A DNA stretch of 64,000 nt from JAGOVB01 sp964577365 (GTDB lineage Bacteria; Patescibacteriota; Minisyncoccia; Phycocordibacterales; PALSA-1337). The stretch's first letter is position 1. Every line of letters starts with the position of its first letter. Shown one piece after another: positions 22,228 through 31,570 of the stretch. The stretch is taken from positions 3,078 through 67,077 of the forward strand of contig CAZNYP010000004.1 of assembly GCA_964577365.1 (NCBI GenBank), written 5' to 3'. Both the position numbers and the translations under genes were made by a program. The notes beneath the pieces are model-generated. The model was not told the origin of the DNA, made no database searches, and saw only the letters and a list, made by a program, of their open reading frames with translations.

Positions 22228-24843
22228 TTACTGACAAGAATCACACAAAGCCCGTTCTGCTGGATCTACTGGACACACATTTGCGTTTTGCTTCATTTTT
22301 GGTTGTTCAGCTATGCTTGGTTCATTGACTGAAACACTTGCAGTTGGAACCTTAACGAAGTTGTCCACTGCAACGGTAACGGGTGAAACTACTGGCTGCT
22401 GTATCGGTGTCGGTATCGCTTCTGTCTGGAGCACGATCTCCTCCGTCTTTCGTGTGAGCACCCCTGCTACTCTTGCAAATCCAATTTTACCAAGTTTTTC
22501 TGACTTGTTAACCTTGACAGTACTCTGTTCAGCGGTGTGTCGTGGCTTCATGTGCAGATAATAAGTCGACTTTAGACCCTTTCTCCATGCTATTTCGTAA
22601 ATCTTCATGGTCTCATCGATATCACGAGTCTCGAGATACATATTTCGTGACATTGCCTGATCGATCCACTTTTGTGCACGTGCCGCGACCTCTATGTATG
22701 CGAGTGGTGATGTGGTGAAAGCTGTCTTATACAAATCCTTTGTATGCTGTGGGATATCTGCAATCTCTGATATATCTCCCTGTCGTTCGATGAGCTCGTC
22801 ACGGACCTTTTCCCAAATACCCATGTTCTTGAGATCACGGACCATGTTGTTGTTTATGTCCATATACTTTCCAGAAATTTTATTTCGAGAAAATACCTGA
22901 GCAAATCGAGGATCGATGCCGGGAGTAGTACCTGCGACGAGCCCGATATTTGCATTTGGAGCGATTGCCATGAGTGTCGCATTTCGCATGCCCTGTTTTA
23001 CTTTGTTTCGTAAAATCTCCCAATTAAGACCCTTGTGCTTGCTCTCTTTTGGAATATCGAGGGTAATACCTCGCTGCGCCTCGAGAGTCGCAATAGAGTC
23101 TATCGGCACCTTTCCTTTTGACCATTCAGAACCAGCAAAATGCATGTATGAACCGCGTTCTTTTGCGAGATCGGCACTGGCGTCGATCGCCATATAACTC
23201 ACGAATTCAAAAATACGATCTGCAAAATTCCATGCATGCTCACTGTCGTATGCCATACCGAGCTGTTCGATGACATCAGCAAACCCCATCACACCGAGTC
23301 CCATAGCGCGATTTTCCTGATCTGATTTTGTAGCTTGAGGAATCGGGAGGACGTTGATATCCACGAGGTTGTCGAGGAAACGTACCGCTATGCGGACAGT
23401 TTCCTCTAGTTTTGCCCAGTTCACCTCCTTGTTGCTCACATGCGCTGCGAGGTTGATCGATGCGAGGTTACACACAGCTACATTTTCTCTGTCTTGTGGA
23501 AGGCAAATCTCTGTACAGAGATTCGACATATGGATAGTACCAGTGTTGTTGTTCAGCGCACGACCATTTATCGCATCCTTCCATACCATCCATGGGTGCG
23601 ACGTGGTCTGTAGGGAGACAGTCATCTTTCGATACAACTCACGTGCAGGAATTTTTCTAAATGTTCGCAACCCTCCTGCTTCTGCTTTTTCTACATACTC
23701 ACTGTATCGCTTGCTAAAAGCATTTCCATACAACTCTCCGAGATCTGGTGTCTCTGCAGGGTCAAACATGTACCAGTCCTGGTTAGTCTCTGCGCGCTTC
23801 ATGAACTCGTCTGAGATGTACGCAGCAGTATTTGCGGTACGCATACGGAGGTAGTCATCACCGCTTGCTTGTTTCCAATCGATAAAATCCATAAAGTCGA
23901 GGTGCCATGTCTCCATGTAGAAACAGAGAGCCCCCTTTTTCTTCCCCCCTCGCTGGATAGCTCGGATAGCGGTATCCATAACCTTTGCAAACGGTCCAGG
24001 ACCGGTAGAGGTACCGTTGTTTGACTTTAGAGGTGAACCAGACGCACGGAGCTTTGACATAGACACACCGAGACCTCCAGAGCCCTTTGAGAGCATCATT
24101 ACGTCAGATACTGACTGTGAAATGTGGTCCATGCTGTCATGTACCTCCATGAGATAACAGTTTGAGAGTGCTGGGTGCGTAGTACCCGCCCCTACATTTG
24201 CTGATCCGCCAGCGAGATACTCCTGACGTGAGAGCTTGTGATAAAACTTTTTAGCGTACTCGGTAGGATTTTTTTCGTTGTACGACATACCCATAGCGAT
24301 GCGCATAAAGAAATACTGCGGAGTTTCGCGTGGAGTCTGATCATCGTTCTTTAGACCATACCGATTCAAAAGCCCGTCGAGACCAGCGTACTTGAAGAGG
24401 TCATCACGCTCGACACTGAGGCAGTCTGCGAGGTCGTTGAGCTTGAACTTTGCCTCCATGTCTGGATGTAGCTTTTTATCAGCAATGCCCTTTTTTATAT
24501 ATGTGATAAATCCGTCGCGATGCTTCTTTTTTAGATCTGCAAGACTATTTTTGTCATAGTCACCGATCACTTTTCGGTAGACAGTCTTTAGCAAAAGTCG
24601 GGTAGCGACTTTGTCATAGTCAGGGTCCTCTTTTATATTTTGTATAGCGGCATTGATCGTCGCCTGGTCGAGCTCGAGCTCGCCTATACCATCATATAAA
24701 GTGAGTTGGGTCTCAGTAGCAATCTGCGTCACCATCGAAATCGGATCTGCGAGTCCGGCACATGCACGTTCGATCGAACGATTGATTCGATCTGCGTTAA
24801 ACGGCACCTTTGTCCCATCAACTTGTGTGACTTGTATGTTCAT
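22228..24843 (-). CDS. nrdA: ribonucleotide reductase large subunit, class I
   Basis: 871 residues. One N-terminal ATP cone (IQVTQVDGTKVPFNADRINR) for allosteric activity control, then the ten-stranded barrel with the redox cysteine in SNCYLMEVHD, the active-site NLCTE in MSNLCTEICLP and the partner cysteine in VAVCNLASINL. A Val/Pro/Gln-rich linker of about 60 residues leads to a C-terminal cysteine pair (ALCDSCQ) that shuttles reducing equivalents from glutaredoxin or thioredoxin. Reduces ribonucleoside diphosphates with NrdB, the next gene. No NrdR box recognised upstream; the 93-nt upstream gap holds TGTAAAAT as a weak -10. Confidence 0.96.
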   Translation of the reverse strand: MNIQVTQVDGTKVPFNADRINRSIERACAGLADPISMVTQIATETQLTLYDGIGELELDQATINAAIQNIKEDPDYDKVATRLLLKTVYRKVIGDYDKNSLADLKKKHRDGFITYIKKGIADKKLHPDMEAKFKLNDLADCLSVERDDLFKYAGLDGLLNRYGLKNDDQTPRETPQYFFMRIAMGMSYNEKNPTEYAKKFYHKLSRQEYLAGGSANVGAGTTHPALSNCYLMEVHDSMDHISQSVSDVMMLSKGSGGLGVSMSKLRASGSPLKSNNGTSTGPGPFAKVMDTAIRAIQRGGKKKGALCFYMETWHLDFMDFIDWKQASGDDYLRMRTANTAAYISDEFMKRAETNQDWYMFDPAETPDLGELYGNAFSKRYSEYVEKAEAGGLRTFRKIPARELYRKMTVSLQTTSHPWMVWKDAINGRALNNNTGTIHMSNLCTEICLPQDRENVAVCNLASINLAAHVSNKEVNWAKLEETVRIAVRFLDNLVDINVLPIPQATKSDQENRAMGLGVMGFADVIEQLGMAYDSEHAWNFADRIFEFVSYMAIDASADLAKERGSYMHFAGSEWSKGKVPIDSIATLEAQRGITLDIPKESKHKGLNWEILRNKVKQGMRNATLMAIAPNANIGLVAGTTPGIDPRFAQVFSRNKISGKYMDINNNMVRDLKNMGIWEKVRDELIERQGDISEIADIPQHTKDLYKTAFTTSPLAYIEVAARAQKWIDQAMSRNMYLETRDIDETMKIYEIAWRKGLKSTYYLHMKPRHTAEQSTVKVNKSEKLGKIGFARVAGVLTRKTEEIVLQTEAIPTPIQQPVVSPVTVAVDNFVKVPTASVSVNEPSIAEQPKMKQNANVCPVDPAERALCDSCQ

Positions 24844-24936
24844 GTATAGGCAACCTTAAGCTAATAATTTTCAATTCGTTCTATCCATTTTACACCCCAA
24901 AAAAATTCGGAGCGGCTGTGGATAAGTATTGGAAAA

Positions 24937-25386
24937 TTATTTTCTTTCGAAGACAATAGTATCCCCTATTTTAATGTTATTTCTAGTCGTAAAACCAGCG
25001 TTCACTTCGATGACAAAGCCAGCACTCGTCCGAGGGATAAAGTTGTTTGGGTAAGAAGAGACGCTCGCATTGGGTACTAGATCGACAATTTTAAAGTTTT
25101 CATCGAGCCACATGATATCGAGTGGGAAATACATGTCTTTCATCCAGATAGGGTGACGTTCGATCGTATCAAATACAAAGATCATACCCTCATCATCTCG
25201 GAGCAATTCGCGTTTTGAGAGACCTTGGGCACGCTCTGCGGGTGTATCTGCAACAGATACATTGATGACAGTACCGTTAGAAAATGTCACGCGTGGAGTT
25301 TTGTTTTGATAAAAATAGTACCACCCCGCCCAGACTACGAAAGCGAGCAGGATGAGTGAAAAAATAGTTGAACTTCCTTTTATCAT
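24937..25386 (-). CDS. DUF192 family exported protein
   Basis: 149 residues from ATG 25386. N-terminal signal anchor (IFSLILLAFVVWAGWYYFY), then the complete DUF192 beta domain: ADTPAERAQGLSKRELLRDD, GMIFVFDTIERHPIWMKDM, FPLDIMWLDENFKIVDLVPN and a closing FVIEVNAGF. The longer frame beginning MDKRYNICTV was rejected because it places a polar stretch before the anchor. Function of the family is unknown. TATAAT lies 13 nt before the ATG. Confidence 0.85.
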   Translation of the reverse strand: MIKGSSTIFSLILLAFVVWAGWYYFYQNKTPRVTFSNGTVINVSVADTPAERAQGLSKRELLRDDEGMIFVFDTIERHPIWMKDMYFPLDIMWLDENFKIVDLVPNASVSSYPNNFIPRTSAGFVIEVNAGFTTRNNIKIGDTIVFERK

Positions 25387-25449
25387 GGTTTTGGAGTAAA
25401 TTATAGGTACGGTACATATATTATACCGCTTATCCACTAAGAAAACACT

Positions 25450-25854
25450 ATGCTTTGCAATGTAAATATATGGGCATTACTCGTGTCTTCACTCACATCT
25501 CTCGCTATCGCAGGTTTTTGGTACTCTGATTATGCATTTGGCAAGCAGTGGCGAGCATTTAACAGCAATTTGTTCACTATGGGGTCAGACAACATGACCA
25601 GACTCTATATAGGACAGTTTATCCTCACCCTCATCACGAACTTTGTACTCGCTCGTGCGCTCTTTTATACAGGAGCAGCGACATGGATACAGGGTCTCGC
25701 AGTGGCGGTAGCAATCTGGATCGGATTTATCGCAGCACTCGGAGCGAGCTCTATCCTCTGGGAAAAGAAACCTTGGAAACTCGTAGCAATCAATACTGGT
25801 TCATACCTCGCAGCACTCGTTGTCTCAGGTATTATACTTACTCTCTGGAGTTAG
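25450..25854 (+). CDS. DUF1761-like membrane protein
   Basis: 134 residues, four membrane helices. The N-terminal NIWALLVSSLTSLAIAGFWY then SDYAFGKQWRAF match the FGxxW pattern of DUF1761, and the last helices contain LGASSILWEKKPWKLVAINT. Function unknown. Converges with the DUF1189-like gene, with a 4-nt overlap of the stop codons. Confidence 0.75.
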   Translation: MLCNVNIWALLVSSLTSLAIAGFWYSDYAFGKQWRAFNSNLFTMGSDNMTRLYIGQFILTLITNFVLARALFYTGAATWIQGLAVAVAIWIGFIAALGASSILWEKKPWKLVAINTGSYLAALVVSGIILTLWS

Positions 25855-26579
25855 CGTTTCTTGTAGGCAATAAGGGTAGCGATCACGACGATAAGGAGGG
25901 ATGGTAAAAATGGGAGCTTTAGCACGGACGGAATGGTCCGTGTATAAAGCGTTACTGAATAGGCATTTCGGTAGCTGGTATCATGACCGAGGAGGTACAG
26001 GACGAGCCATACAATGAGTGCATAGACGAGACTACTGATATAGATCGCTACAGTAGTAAATAGCCACATTGAAAAGAACAGGATCGGTGGCACCAATGGA
26101 GCAAAGGCGCTTGCTTTTTCTACCCATGCGACGACCTTGGTTTTATCTACTGAAAAATCAGGCAGTTCCTTTAGCGGCATGATCTCTATCTTGCCTGTAT
26201 CGCGCTTGCTGATGACAGCTGTCTTTGTGATAAGTGCATCGACCTTGTAGCTCTCGAGTGTCTCGATATCTGCAGTAGCGGTAGTATCGATAACTACAGC
26301 TTTCTCAAAGAGAAAGTATGGCGATGGCTGGTTTATACTGACCTGACCGCCTTTTAGAGTAAGTTCTAGCTCTGCAGGGTAAGCATTTATCGCCTCTGTA
26401 CGGAGTGCTGGCAAGCTAGCAAAAAATCCCACCGAGAGAAATACAGTAATGACGAGCGCTACGAACCCCTGGAGAATAAATGTGTATAAAAACCCTATCG
26501 GCTTGTCCCCCTTTAAAATATCTAGATAAAAATGACGACTGCTGAGCGCACTCTTTACTGTTCTAAAAAATGTTTTCAT
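25851..26579 (-). CDS. DUF1189-like membrane protein
   Basis: 242 residues. Cytoplasmic start KTFFRTVKSALSSRHFYLDI, one membrane helix, an extracytoplasmic domain (about 65-165) and three further helices with SSLVYALIVWLVLYLLGHDT and YRNAYSVTLYTRTIPSVL, the typical DUF1189 arrangement. Role unknown. TATAAT lies 9 nt before the ATG. Probably forms a separate unit from TPM/LemA upstream. Confidence 0.75.
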   Translation of the reverse strand: MKTFFRTVKSALSSRHFYLDILKGDKPIGFLYTFILQGFVALVITVFLSVGFFASLPALRTEAINAYPAELELTLKGGQVSINQPSPYFLFEKAVVIDTTATADIETLESYKVDALITKTAVISKRDTGKIEIMPLKELPDFSVDKTKVVAWVEKASAFAPLVPPILFFSMWLFTTVAIYISSLVYALIVWLVLYLLGHDTSYRNAYSVTLYTRTIPSVLKLPFLPSLLIVVIATLIAYKKR

Positions 26580-26594
26580 AGTATGTTTATTATA

Positions 26595-27410
26595 TCACCA
26601 ACTTCCACTCGATCCGCCTCCGCCTGATGATCCTCCGCCGAATCCTCCAAATCCGCCCCCACCTGAACGACCCGAACCGCCGCCGCCACTCCAAAAATGT
26701 ACTCCTTTTTTTGCCTCCTTTGAGAGAATAAAATCGAAAAGCAGTCCTAGTATAATCAGAATTACAGTGAGACCAAGTCCCACTACGATCACTCCATAGT
26801 AGAGTGTAATTGCGATTCCAGTTATTCCACCCAAAACCCCACCGAACCACCATGATTTTGTCGTTGCAAATATTCTCACCAACAATGGAAATCCGAAAAA
26901 TAGAAAGACGGACCACCATGGTGGGTCATCACTATTTTGAGTAGAAGAAAGAGGACTCGTATATGAGCCGTCGGACAATGCAATGAGCGCATCGACACCT
27001 TTGTCGATACCGGTATAATAATGATTATTTTTGAACTCAGCAGTGATGATATCGATGACTTCGCGGGCTCTACTATCAGTGATATATGGTTCTAGACCAT
27101 AGCCGACCTCGATACGGAGCTGTCTGTCTTGTATCGCGATCAGCAGTAGTACTCCATTATCCTTGTCGGCTTTGCCTGGTTTTAATTCTTCAAACTTTTT
27201 CACCGCATAGTGCTCGATATAGTCACCGTCGAGCGATGGTACAACGACCACAGCAATCTCGTTTGAAGTCGACTGCTCAAATGCGTAAAGCTTGTCGTTC
27301 AGTGCCTCTATATCACCAGGTGAGAGTACTCCGGCAGTGTCATAGACAAAAGATGTGGCAGCAAAAGCCATCACCGGTAAAAGTAGGATGATGGCTAATA
27401 GCTTTTTCAT
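26595..27410 (-). CDS. TPM domain membrane protein (YgcG family)
   Basis: 271 residues. Cleavable signal (KKLLAIILLLPVMAFAATSF), TPM domain from about 20 to 150 with LSPGDIEALNDKLYAFEQST, NGVLLLIAIQDRQLRIEVGY and GLEPYITDSRAREVI, then two membrane helices and a Gly/Ser-rich tail ending SSGGGGSSGSW, all standard for the family. It often sits with LemA, as here (8 nt downstream of lemA). In other bacteria the pair is linked to membrane protein quality or surface assembly. Confidence 0.88.
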   Translation of the reverse strand: MKKLLAIILLLPVMAFAATSFVYDTAGVLSPGDIEALNDKLYAFEQSTSNEIAVVVVPSLDGDYIEHYAVKKFEELKPGKADKDNGVLLLIAIQDRQLRIEVGYGLEPYITDSRAREVIDIITAEFKNNHYYTGIDKGVDALIALSDGSYTSPLSSTQNSDDPPWWSVFLFFGFPLLVRIFATTKSWWFGGVLGGITGIAITLYYGVIVVGLGLTVILIILGLLFDFILSKEAKKGVHFWSGGGGSGRSGGGGFGGFGGGSSGGGGSSGSW

Positions 27411-27418
27411 TTATGTAT

Positions 27419-27973
27419 TTAGAATTTTACCTGAGGAGCAGTAGCTGCTGCTGCATCTGCCTCGAAATACGCACGTTCATCAAATCCAAAGAGTCCAGCA
27501 ACGATTGAGCCTGGGAAACGCTTTACTTTGACATTGTATCCACGTACGGTTTCGTTGTAACGACCTCGTTCTACACTGACTCGATTCTCACTTCCTGCGA
27601 GCTCTGCCATGAGTCCCTGAACAACTGCTACAGACTGTAGCTGTGGATAGTTCTCCACTACGACGAGAAGTCGTGCGAGAGCTCCCTCTACCTGACTTGC
27701 TGCCGCAGCTTTCTCATTTGCATTTTGAGCTCCTGAGTATCGGGTACGTGCATCGGCGAGTGCTGTAAACACTGTCTTTTCCTGTGCCATCGCCCCTTTT
27801 ACTGATTCGACCAAGTTTGGGATGAGATCAAAACGTCGTTGATAGACGGTCTCTACCTGAGCCCACTGGGTAGTCACTCCTTCGTTTTGTGTGACGAGAG
27901 AGTTGTATGTAGCACCTCCCCAAATGATAATAATCGCGAGTACACCGAGCACAATCCATATTGTTTTATTCAT
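27419..27973 (-). CDS. lemA: LemA family protein
   Basis: 184 residues. N-terminal membrane anchor (KTIWIVLGVLAIIIIWGGAT) followed by the long-helix LemA domain: YNSLVTQNEGVTTQWAQVET, YQRRFDLIPNLVESVKG, LQSVAVVQGLMAELAGSENR and VERGRYNETVRGYNVKVKRF. TATAAT at 27980-27985 lies 6 nt before the ATG, so the lemA-TPM message is probably leaderless. Confidence 0.95.
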   Translation of the reverse strand: MNKTIWIVLGVLAIIIIWGGATYNSLVTQNEGVTTQWAQVETVYQRRFDLIPNLVESVKGAMAQEKTVFTALADARTRYSGAQNANEKAAAASQVEGALARLLVVVENYPQLQSVAVVQGLMAELAGSENRVSVERGRYNETVRGYNVKVKRFPGSIVAGLFGFDERAYFEADAAAATAPQVKF

Positions 27974-27979
27974 AGGTTA

Positions 27980-27985
27980 ATTATA
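27980..27985 (-). promoter_or_regulatory. -10 box of leaderless lemA promoter
   Basis: TATAAT, then TAACCT, then the ATG at 27973. Confidence 0.65.
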
Positions 27986-27987
27986 CC

Positions 27988-29049
27988 TTAATTTGGCAAA
28001 CTGTTTAGATACGCGCGTGTCTTTGGTCCTGCCCATCCTACAGCTGGTAATCCTTTTGCACTCTGGAATCTCACCAAAGCAGTTGAAGTCTTTGGACCAA
28101 AATACGTACCCTCGAGTCCTGGAGAACCAATACCTGTAGTAGCAATGACGAAGCCTTGTTTATTTAAAATCTGCTGAAGTAATTTTACGTCAGCACCAGT
28201 CATACCGACTCGAAGATCTCGAGTAAATGATGTACTGACAACTGGAGCGGTGACTACCGGTGTACTAGGGATAGTAGGTATCACTATTGTTGCGCCTGTA
28301 CTCAGAGAAATCTGTGTTGCGAGGTCGAGGGTTCCTGTCTTGTTTGGGAGGCCTTTTGCAATCTGGTATCTCACGAGCGCAGCTCTTGTAGCTTGACCAA
28401 AAAATGTGGTCTCACTTCCACGTGAACCAGCTCCCGTTGTCGCGATGGTATAGCCGAGAGAGTTTAGTCGCTGCTGAAGTAGTCGTACATCTGCACCGCT
28501 AGAACCAACCGTGAGGACACGTGTAAATAGATTTGATGAAGCGACTGGAGTGCCGACTACTGGTGTCGTCGGGGTGGTTGTATTAGTTGGCCTTCTTGTA
28601 CCCCCTCCACCACCACCTCCTCTACGAGTAACTCTTTTTACTGTTTCGACAACACTATCTACGACGGTGTGCTTTGGGATAGTGATACTGACCGTCGCGG
28701 GAGCTGTAGTGACTTTTCCATCACTTGCGGTATAAGTAAAACTATCTGTCATGTCGAAACTACGCGAACCTTGGTATGTATAGGTGACTACAGAGCTATT
28801 TACCGTAGCAGAACCGTTTTTGAGACCTGATGTATCTACATTAAATGAAAGGGTATCTCCATCGGCATCAGTACCGGCAAGTGTTATGTCTAATACGTAT
28901 GAAGAATCAGTATTTACTGTCATATTCTGAATGACGGGAGGACGATTTGCTGGAGCGTCGCCCTCAACAATCTCATACACCGTCTGAGCATAGACGGTTG
29001 TCACAAAAAAACTAAGGGTGAGTAGAGTAGTGATGAGTATATTTTTCAC
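27988..29049 (-). CDS. secreted protein with Ig/cadherin-like domain and two peptidoglycan-binding repeats
   Basis: 353 residues, GTG start at 29049 (TATAAT 9 nt upstream). Signal peptide (residues 1-21, ends TVYAQ), a cadherin/Ig-like module about 35-125 with GTDADGDTLSFNVDTSG and DSFTYTASDGKVTTAPATVS, a glycine-rich and Thr/Pro linker, and two PG_binding_1 repeats (about 175-250 and 275-350: GADVRLLQQRLNSLGYTIAT and GADVKLLQQILNKQGFVIAT, each followed by a FG-x-x-T-x-x-AL-V-R-F/Y-Q motif). It probably sits in the cell wall. Confidence 0.85.
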   Translation of the reverse strand: MKNILITTLLTLSFFVTTVYAQTVYEIVEGDAPANRPPVIQNMTVNTDSSYVLDITLAGTDADGDTLSFNVDTSGLKNGSATVNSSVVTYTYQGSRSFDMTDSFTYTASDGKVTTAPATVSITIPKHTVVDSVVETVKRVTRRGGGGGGGTRRPTNTTTPTTPVVGTPVASSNLFTRVLTVGSSGADVRLLQQRLNSLGYTIATTGAGSRGSETTFFGQATRAALVRYQIAKGLPNKTGTLDLATQISLSTGATIVIPTIPSTPVVTAPVVSTSFTRDLRVGMTGADVKLLQQILNKQGFVIATTGIGSPGLEGTYFGPKTSTALVRFQSAKGLPAVGWAGPKTRAYLNSLPN

Positions 29050-29073
29050 GCTGCGTATATTATACTACATCTT

Positions 29074-29598
29074 TTACTGACGAGTTCCTTCGTATTCCCC
29101 AGGGTCGGTATTTGTGAACTGAATAGACCTGAGCGCGTCAATAAATATCTTGAAACGCGGATCTTTTTCTGTTTCATATGTCGGATCTGACCATCTGCTT
29201 TCTTCCCAACTATATCTGATCGGTATGATGAAGTTATTGCGTGTGACGTATCCATCATAACTAATGAGCGCTTCAAATCGTCCGGTCGGCACATAATATA
29301 TAGTCGTATAAGGGGAGACTTCGCGCACAAATTGGCTTTCATTTGGGTTCATTCCCGAACCATCCATCACACTTGATTTTGCCATAGTCTGTAGGGGAGT
29401 CGAACCAGGCGGAATGAGGATAGGGGAGTCAACTTTTATTTTTGCGCCCACAGGGTACTGCAGGGTAATACCAAGTTCCTCATCTGTATATGTGACGAGC
29501 TGTACTGGTTCTGCTATTTTTTGCATGTTTGCATTGAGACGATACGCGACTCCTGCCACAGCAAATATAATGAGAAATCCTATGAAAAATTTATGCAT
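29074..29598 (-). CDS. membrane-anchored hypothetical protein
   Basis: 174 residues. N-terminal hydrophobic helix (FFIGFLIIFAVAGVAYRLNA) then a soluble extracytoplasmic domain rich in Thr, Tyr and acidic residues, including the segment TYTDEELGITLQYPVGAKIK, a motif style seen in lipoprotein-like PsbP/DUF domains of Parcubacteria. Start ATG 29598 with TATACT 8 nt upstream. Not assigned. Confidence 0.7.
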   Translation of the reverse strand: MHKFFIGFLIIFAVAGVAYRLNANMQKIAEPVQLVTYTDEELGITLQYPVGAKIKVDSPILIPPGSTPLQTMAKSSVMDGSGMNPNESQFVREVSPYTTIYYVPTGRFEALISYDGYVTRNNFIIPIRYSWEESRWSDPTYETEKDPRFKIFIDALRSIQFTNTDPGEYEGTRQ

Positions 29599-29616
29599 AT
29601 ATACACAGTATATCCC

Positions 29617-31233
29617 CTATCTATCCACAGAGTTATCCACAGCCTTGTCTAGGCCATCATCCGCTATGGCTACTTCGGTGGTGAGGAGGATGGCAGCTGC
29701 ACTAGCAGCGTTTTGGAGCCCTGTTCGGGTCACTTTTACAGGGTCCACTATACCCATAGCGATCATATCCCCTACCATTTCATCCTTAAAGGCATCATAG
29801 CCTGTATTCCCCTTTCCTAGCTTTACCTTTTCGACGACAGCTGATCCATCATCCTTGCCTGCATTTATCACGATCTGTTTGAGCGGTGCTTCGAGGGCCT
29901 TGAGTACGATCTTGTAGCCGATCTCCGCCTCTTTGTCGAGTTTTGAGAGTAATTTTTCTACGACTGCACCGGCTTTCACCAGCGCAACGCCTCCTCCTGG
30001 GACAATGCCTTCTTCGATCGCTGCCTTGGTCGCATTTACCGCATCTTCGATCTTTAGTTTCAAATATTTCATCTCAGTCTCAGTCGCCGCACCTACTCGG
30101 ATGACAGCAACACCACCAGCGAGCTTTGCGATACGCGCATCGAGCTTTTCTTTGTCATATTTTGCAGTGGTTTCTTCGCGCTGCTTTTTTATCTGAGCCA
30201 CACGAGCATCGATGTCTCCCTTTTTTCCCTTTCCACCCACGATGACCGTATTATCCTTTGTACTGATCACCTTTCGAGCTTTGCCGAGCACAGTGAGCTC
30301 TGCTTGCTCGAATTTTAGTCCCAAATCATCAGTGATGACGGTCGCCCCTATAGTCGCAGCTATATCTGCGAGTAATTCTTTTTTTGCGTCCCCATAGCCA
30401 GGAGCCTTTATAGCGAGGACTGAAAACGCTCCACGCATTTTATTGAGGAGAAATGTAGTGAGCGCATCACCATCGACATCTTCGGCGAGTATGACGAGCT
30501 CCTTTTTTCCACTTGCAGCTAGTTTTTCCAAAAGTGGAAGGATCTCTTTTATCGAACTTACCTTTTTATCGGTGACGAGGATAGCTGGATCGTTGTATTC
30601 TGCCTCCATTCGCTCTGCATTAGTCACCATATATGGAGAGATATAGCCCTTGTCGATCTCGATACCATTTACCACCTCTGAGTCTACGCCGATAGTCTGT
30701 GCTTCTTCGACTGTAACTACTCCGTCTTTTCCTACCTTTTTTATAGTCTCAGCAATGATCGCACCGAGCTCGGCACTCTCTGCAGAGATAGTCGCAACCT
30801 GCTTTACCTCCTCATCAGTCTTTATCGGTTTTGCAAGAGCCTTCAATGCTTCTACCACATCCGCCGCTGCGCGTTCGATCCCATTTCGTACTGCCATAGC
30901 AGATACACCCATCGTCGTATGCTTCATGCCCTCTGTGACGATCGCGTGCATGAGGACGGTAGCTGTTGTCGTACCATCTCCGGCGATGTCGTTGGTCTTT
31001 GTCGCTACTTCTTTTATGATCTCTGCACCCATATTTTCAAATTTGTCTCTGAGGGTGACCTCGCGAGCAATAGACACACCATCGTTTGTGATCACGGGTG
31101 TTCCGTAGCCTTTGTCATAGACTACATTTCTTCCGCGAGGACCGATCGTTACTTTTACCGCATCAGCCACAGCAGTGACACCCCTTACGAGGGCTTTTCG
31201 CGCTTCTTCGTTGTATATTATTTTTTTAGCCAT
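29617..31233 (-). CDS. groEL: 60 kDa chaperonin GroEL
   Basis: 538 residues. All chaperonin landmarks: VKVTIGPRGRNVVYDKGYG, NDGVSIAREVTLRDKFENMG, AGDGTTTATVLMHAIV (ATP site with DGTTT), EIDKGYISPYMVTNAERMEA in the apical domain, EEGIVPGGGVALVKAG and VDPVKVTRTGLQNAASAAAI. The C-terminus ends ADDGLDKAVDNSVDR without the flexible GGM repeats of many GroELs. The last codons encode two CTGTGGATA repeats that mimic DnaA boxes. Follows groES by 5 nt. Confidence 0.97.
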   Translation of the reverse strand: MAKKIIYNEEARKALVRGVTAVADAVKVTIGPRGRNVVYDKGYGTPVITNDGVSIAREVTLRDKFENMGAEIIKEVATKTNDIAGDGTTTATVLMHAIVTEGMKHTTMGVSAMAVRNGIERAAADVVEALKALAKPIKTDEEVKQVATISAESAELGAIIAETIKKVGKDGVVTVEEAQTIGVDSEVVNGIEIDKGYISPYMVTNAERMEAEYNDPAILVTDKKVSSIKEILPLLEKLAASGKKELVILAEDVDGDALTTFLLNKMRGAFSVLAIKAPGYGDAKKELLADIAATIGATVITDDLGLKFEQAELTVLGKARKVISTKDNTVIVGGKGKKGDIDARVAQIKKQREETTAKYDKEKLDARIAKLAGGVAVIRVGAATETEMKYLKLKIEDAVNATKAAIEEGIVPGGGVALVKAGAVVEKLLSKLDKEAEIGYKIVLKALEAPLKQIVINAGKDDGSAVVEKVKLGKGNTGYDAFKDEMVGDMIAMGIVDPVKVTRTGLQNAASAAAILLTTEVAIADDGLDKAVDNSVDR

Positions 31234-31238
31234 GGATT

Positions 31239-31541
31239 TTAGTTGATTACGGCTATTAGTTCAGTTTCTTTTACTATATAGTACTCGACTCCTTTTACAG
31301 AAAACTTTTCTCCCCATGAAAAGAGCACTGTATCCCCTACTTTTACCCCCGCTTCTACTGATTTCCCTATTCCGACAACTTCTCCCATTTTTGTATTCTT
31401 GTCTTCTTGAGGTGCGAGGAGGAGAATTCCTGACTTAGTTTTAGTCTCATCAGTCTGTGCGATTTCTTTTATTAAAACTTTGTCCAAAAGTGGCTGTATG
31501 TCGGCTTTTTTTTCTACTTTTTTTGGTTGTTTCTTTGCCAT
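31239..31541 (-). CDS. groES: 10 kDa co-chaperonin GroES
   Basis: 100 residues. An N-terminal Lys-rich extension (AKKQPKKVEKKAD) precedes the GroES fold: IQPLLDKVLIKEIAQTDETK, the mobile loop KTKSGILLLAPQ, MGEVVGIGKSVEAGVKVGDT and VKGVEYYIVKETELIAVI. First gene of groES-groEL; TATACT lies 9 nt before the ATG, with no CIRCE-like repeat visible. Confidence 0.94.
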   Translation of the reverse strand: MAKKQPKKVEKKADIQPLLDKVLIKEIAQTDETKTKSGILLLAPQEDKNTKMGEVVGIGKSVEAGVKVGDTVLFSWGEKFSVKGVEYYIVKETELIAVIN

Positions 31542-31570
31542 AGTGCCCCTAGTATATCTCCTGGGGATAA

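Noticed and set aside
24844..24936. NrdR boxes in the nrdA upstream region
   Set aside because: Looked for paired 16-bp boxes; only AT-rich sequence and one DnaA-like box are present.
30650..31108. 152-codon plus-strand frame opposite groEL
   Set aside because: Ser/Thr/Ile-rich antisense of a universally conserved gene.
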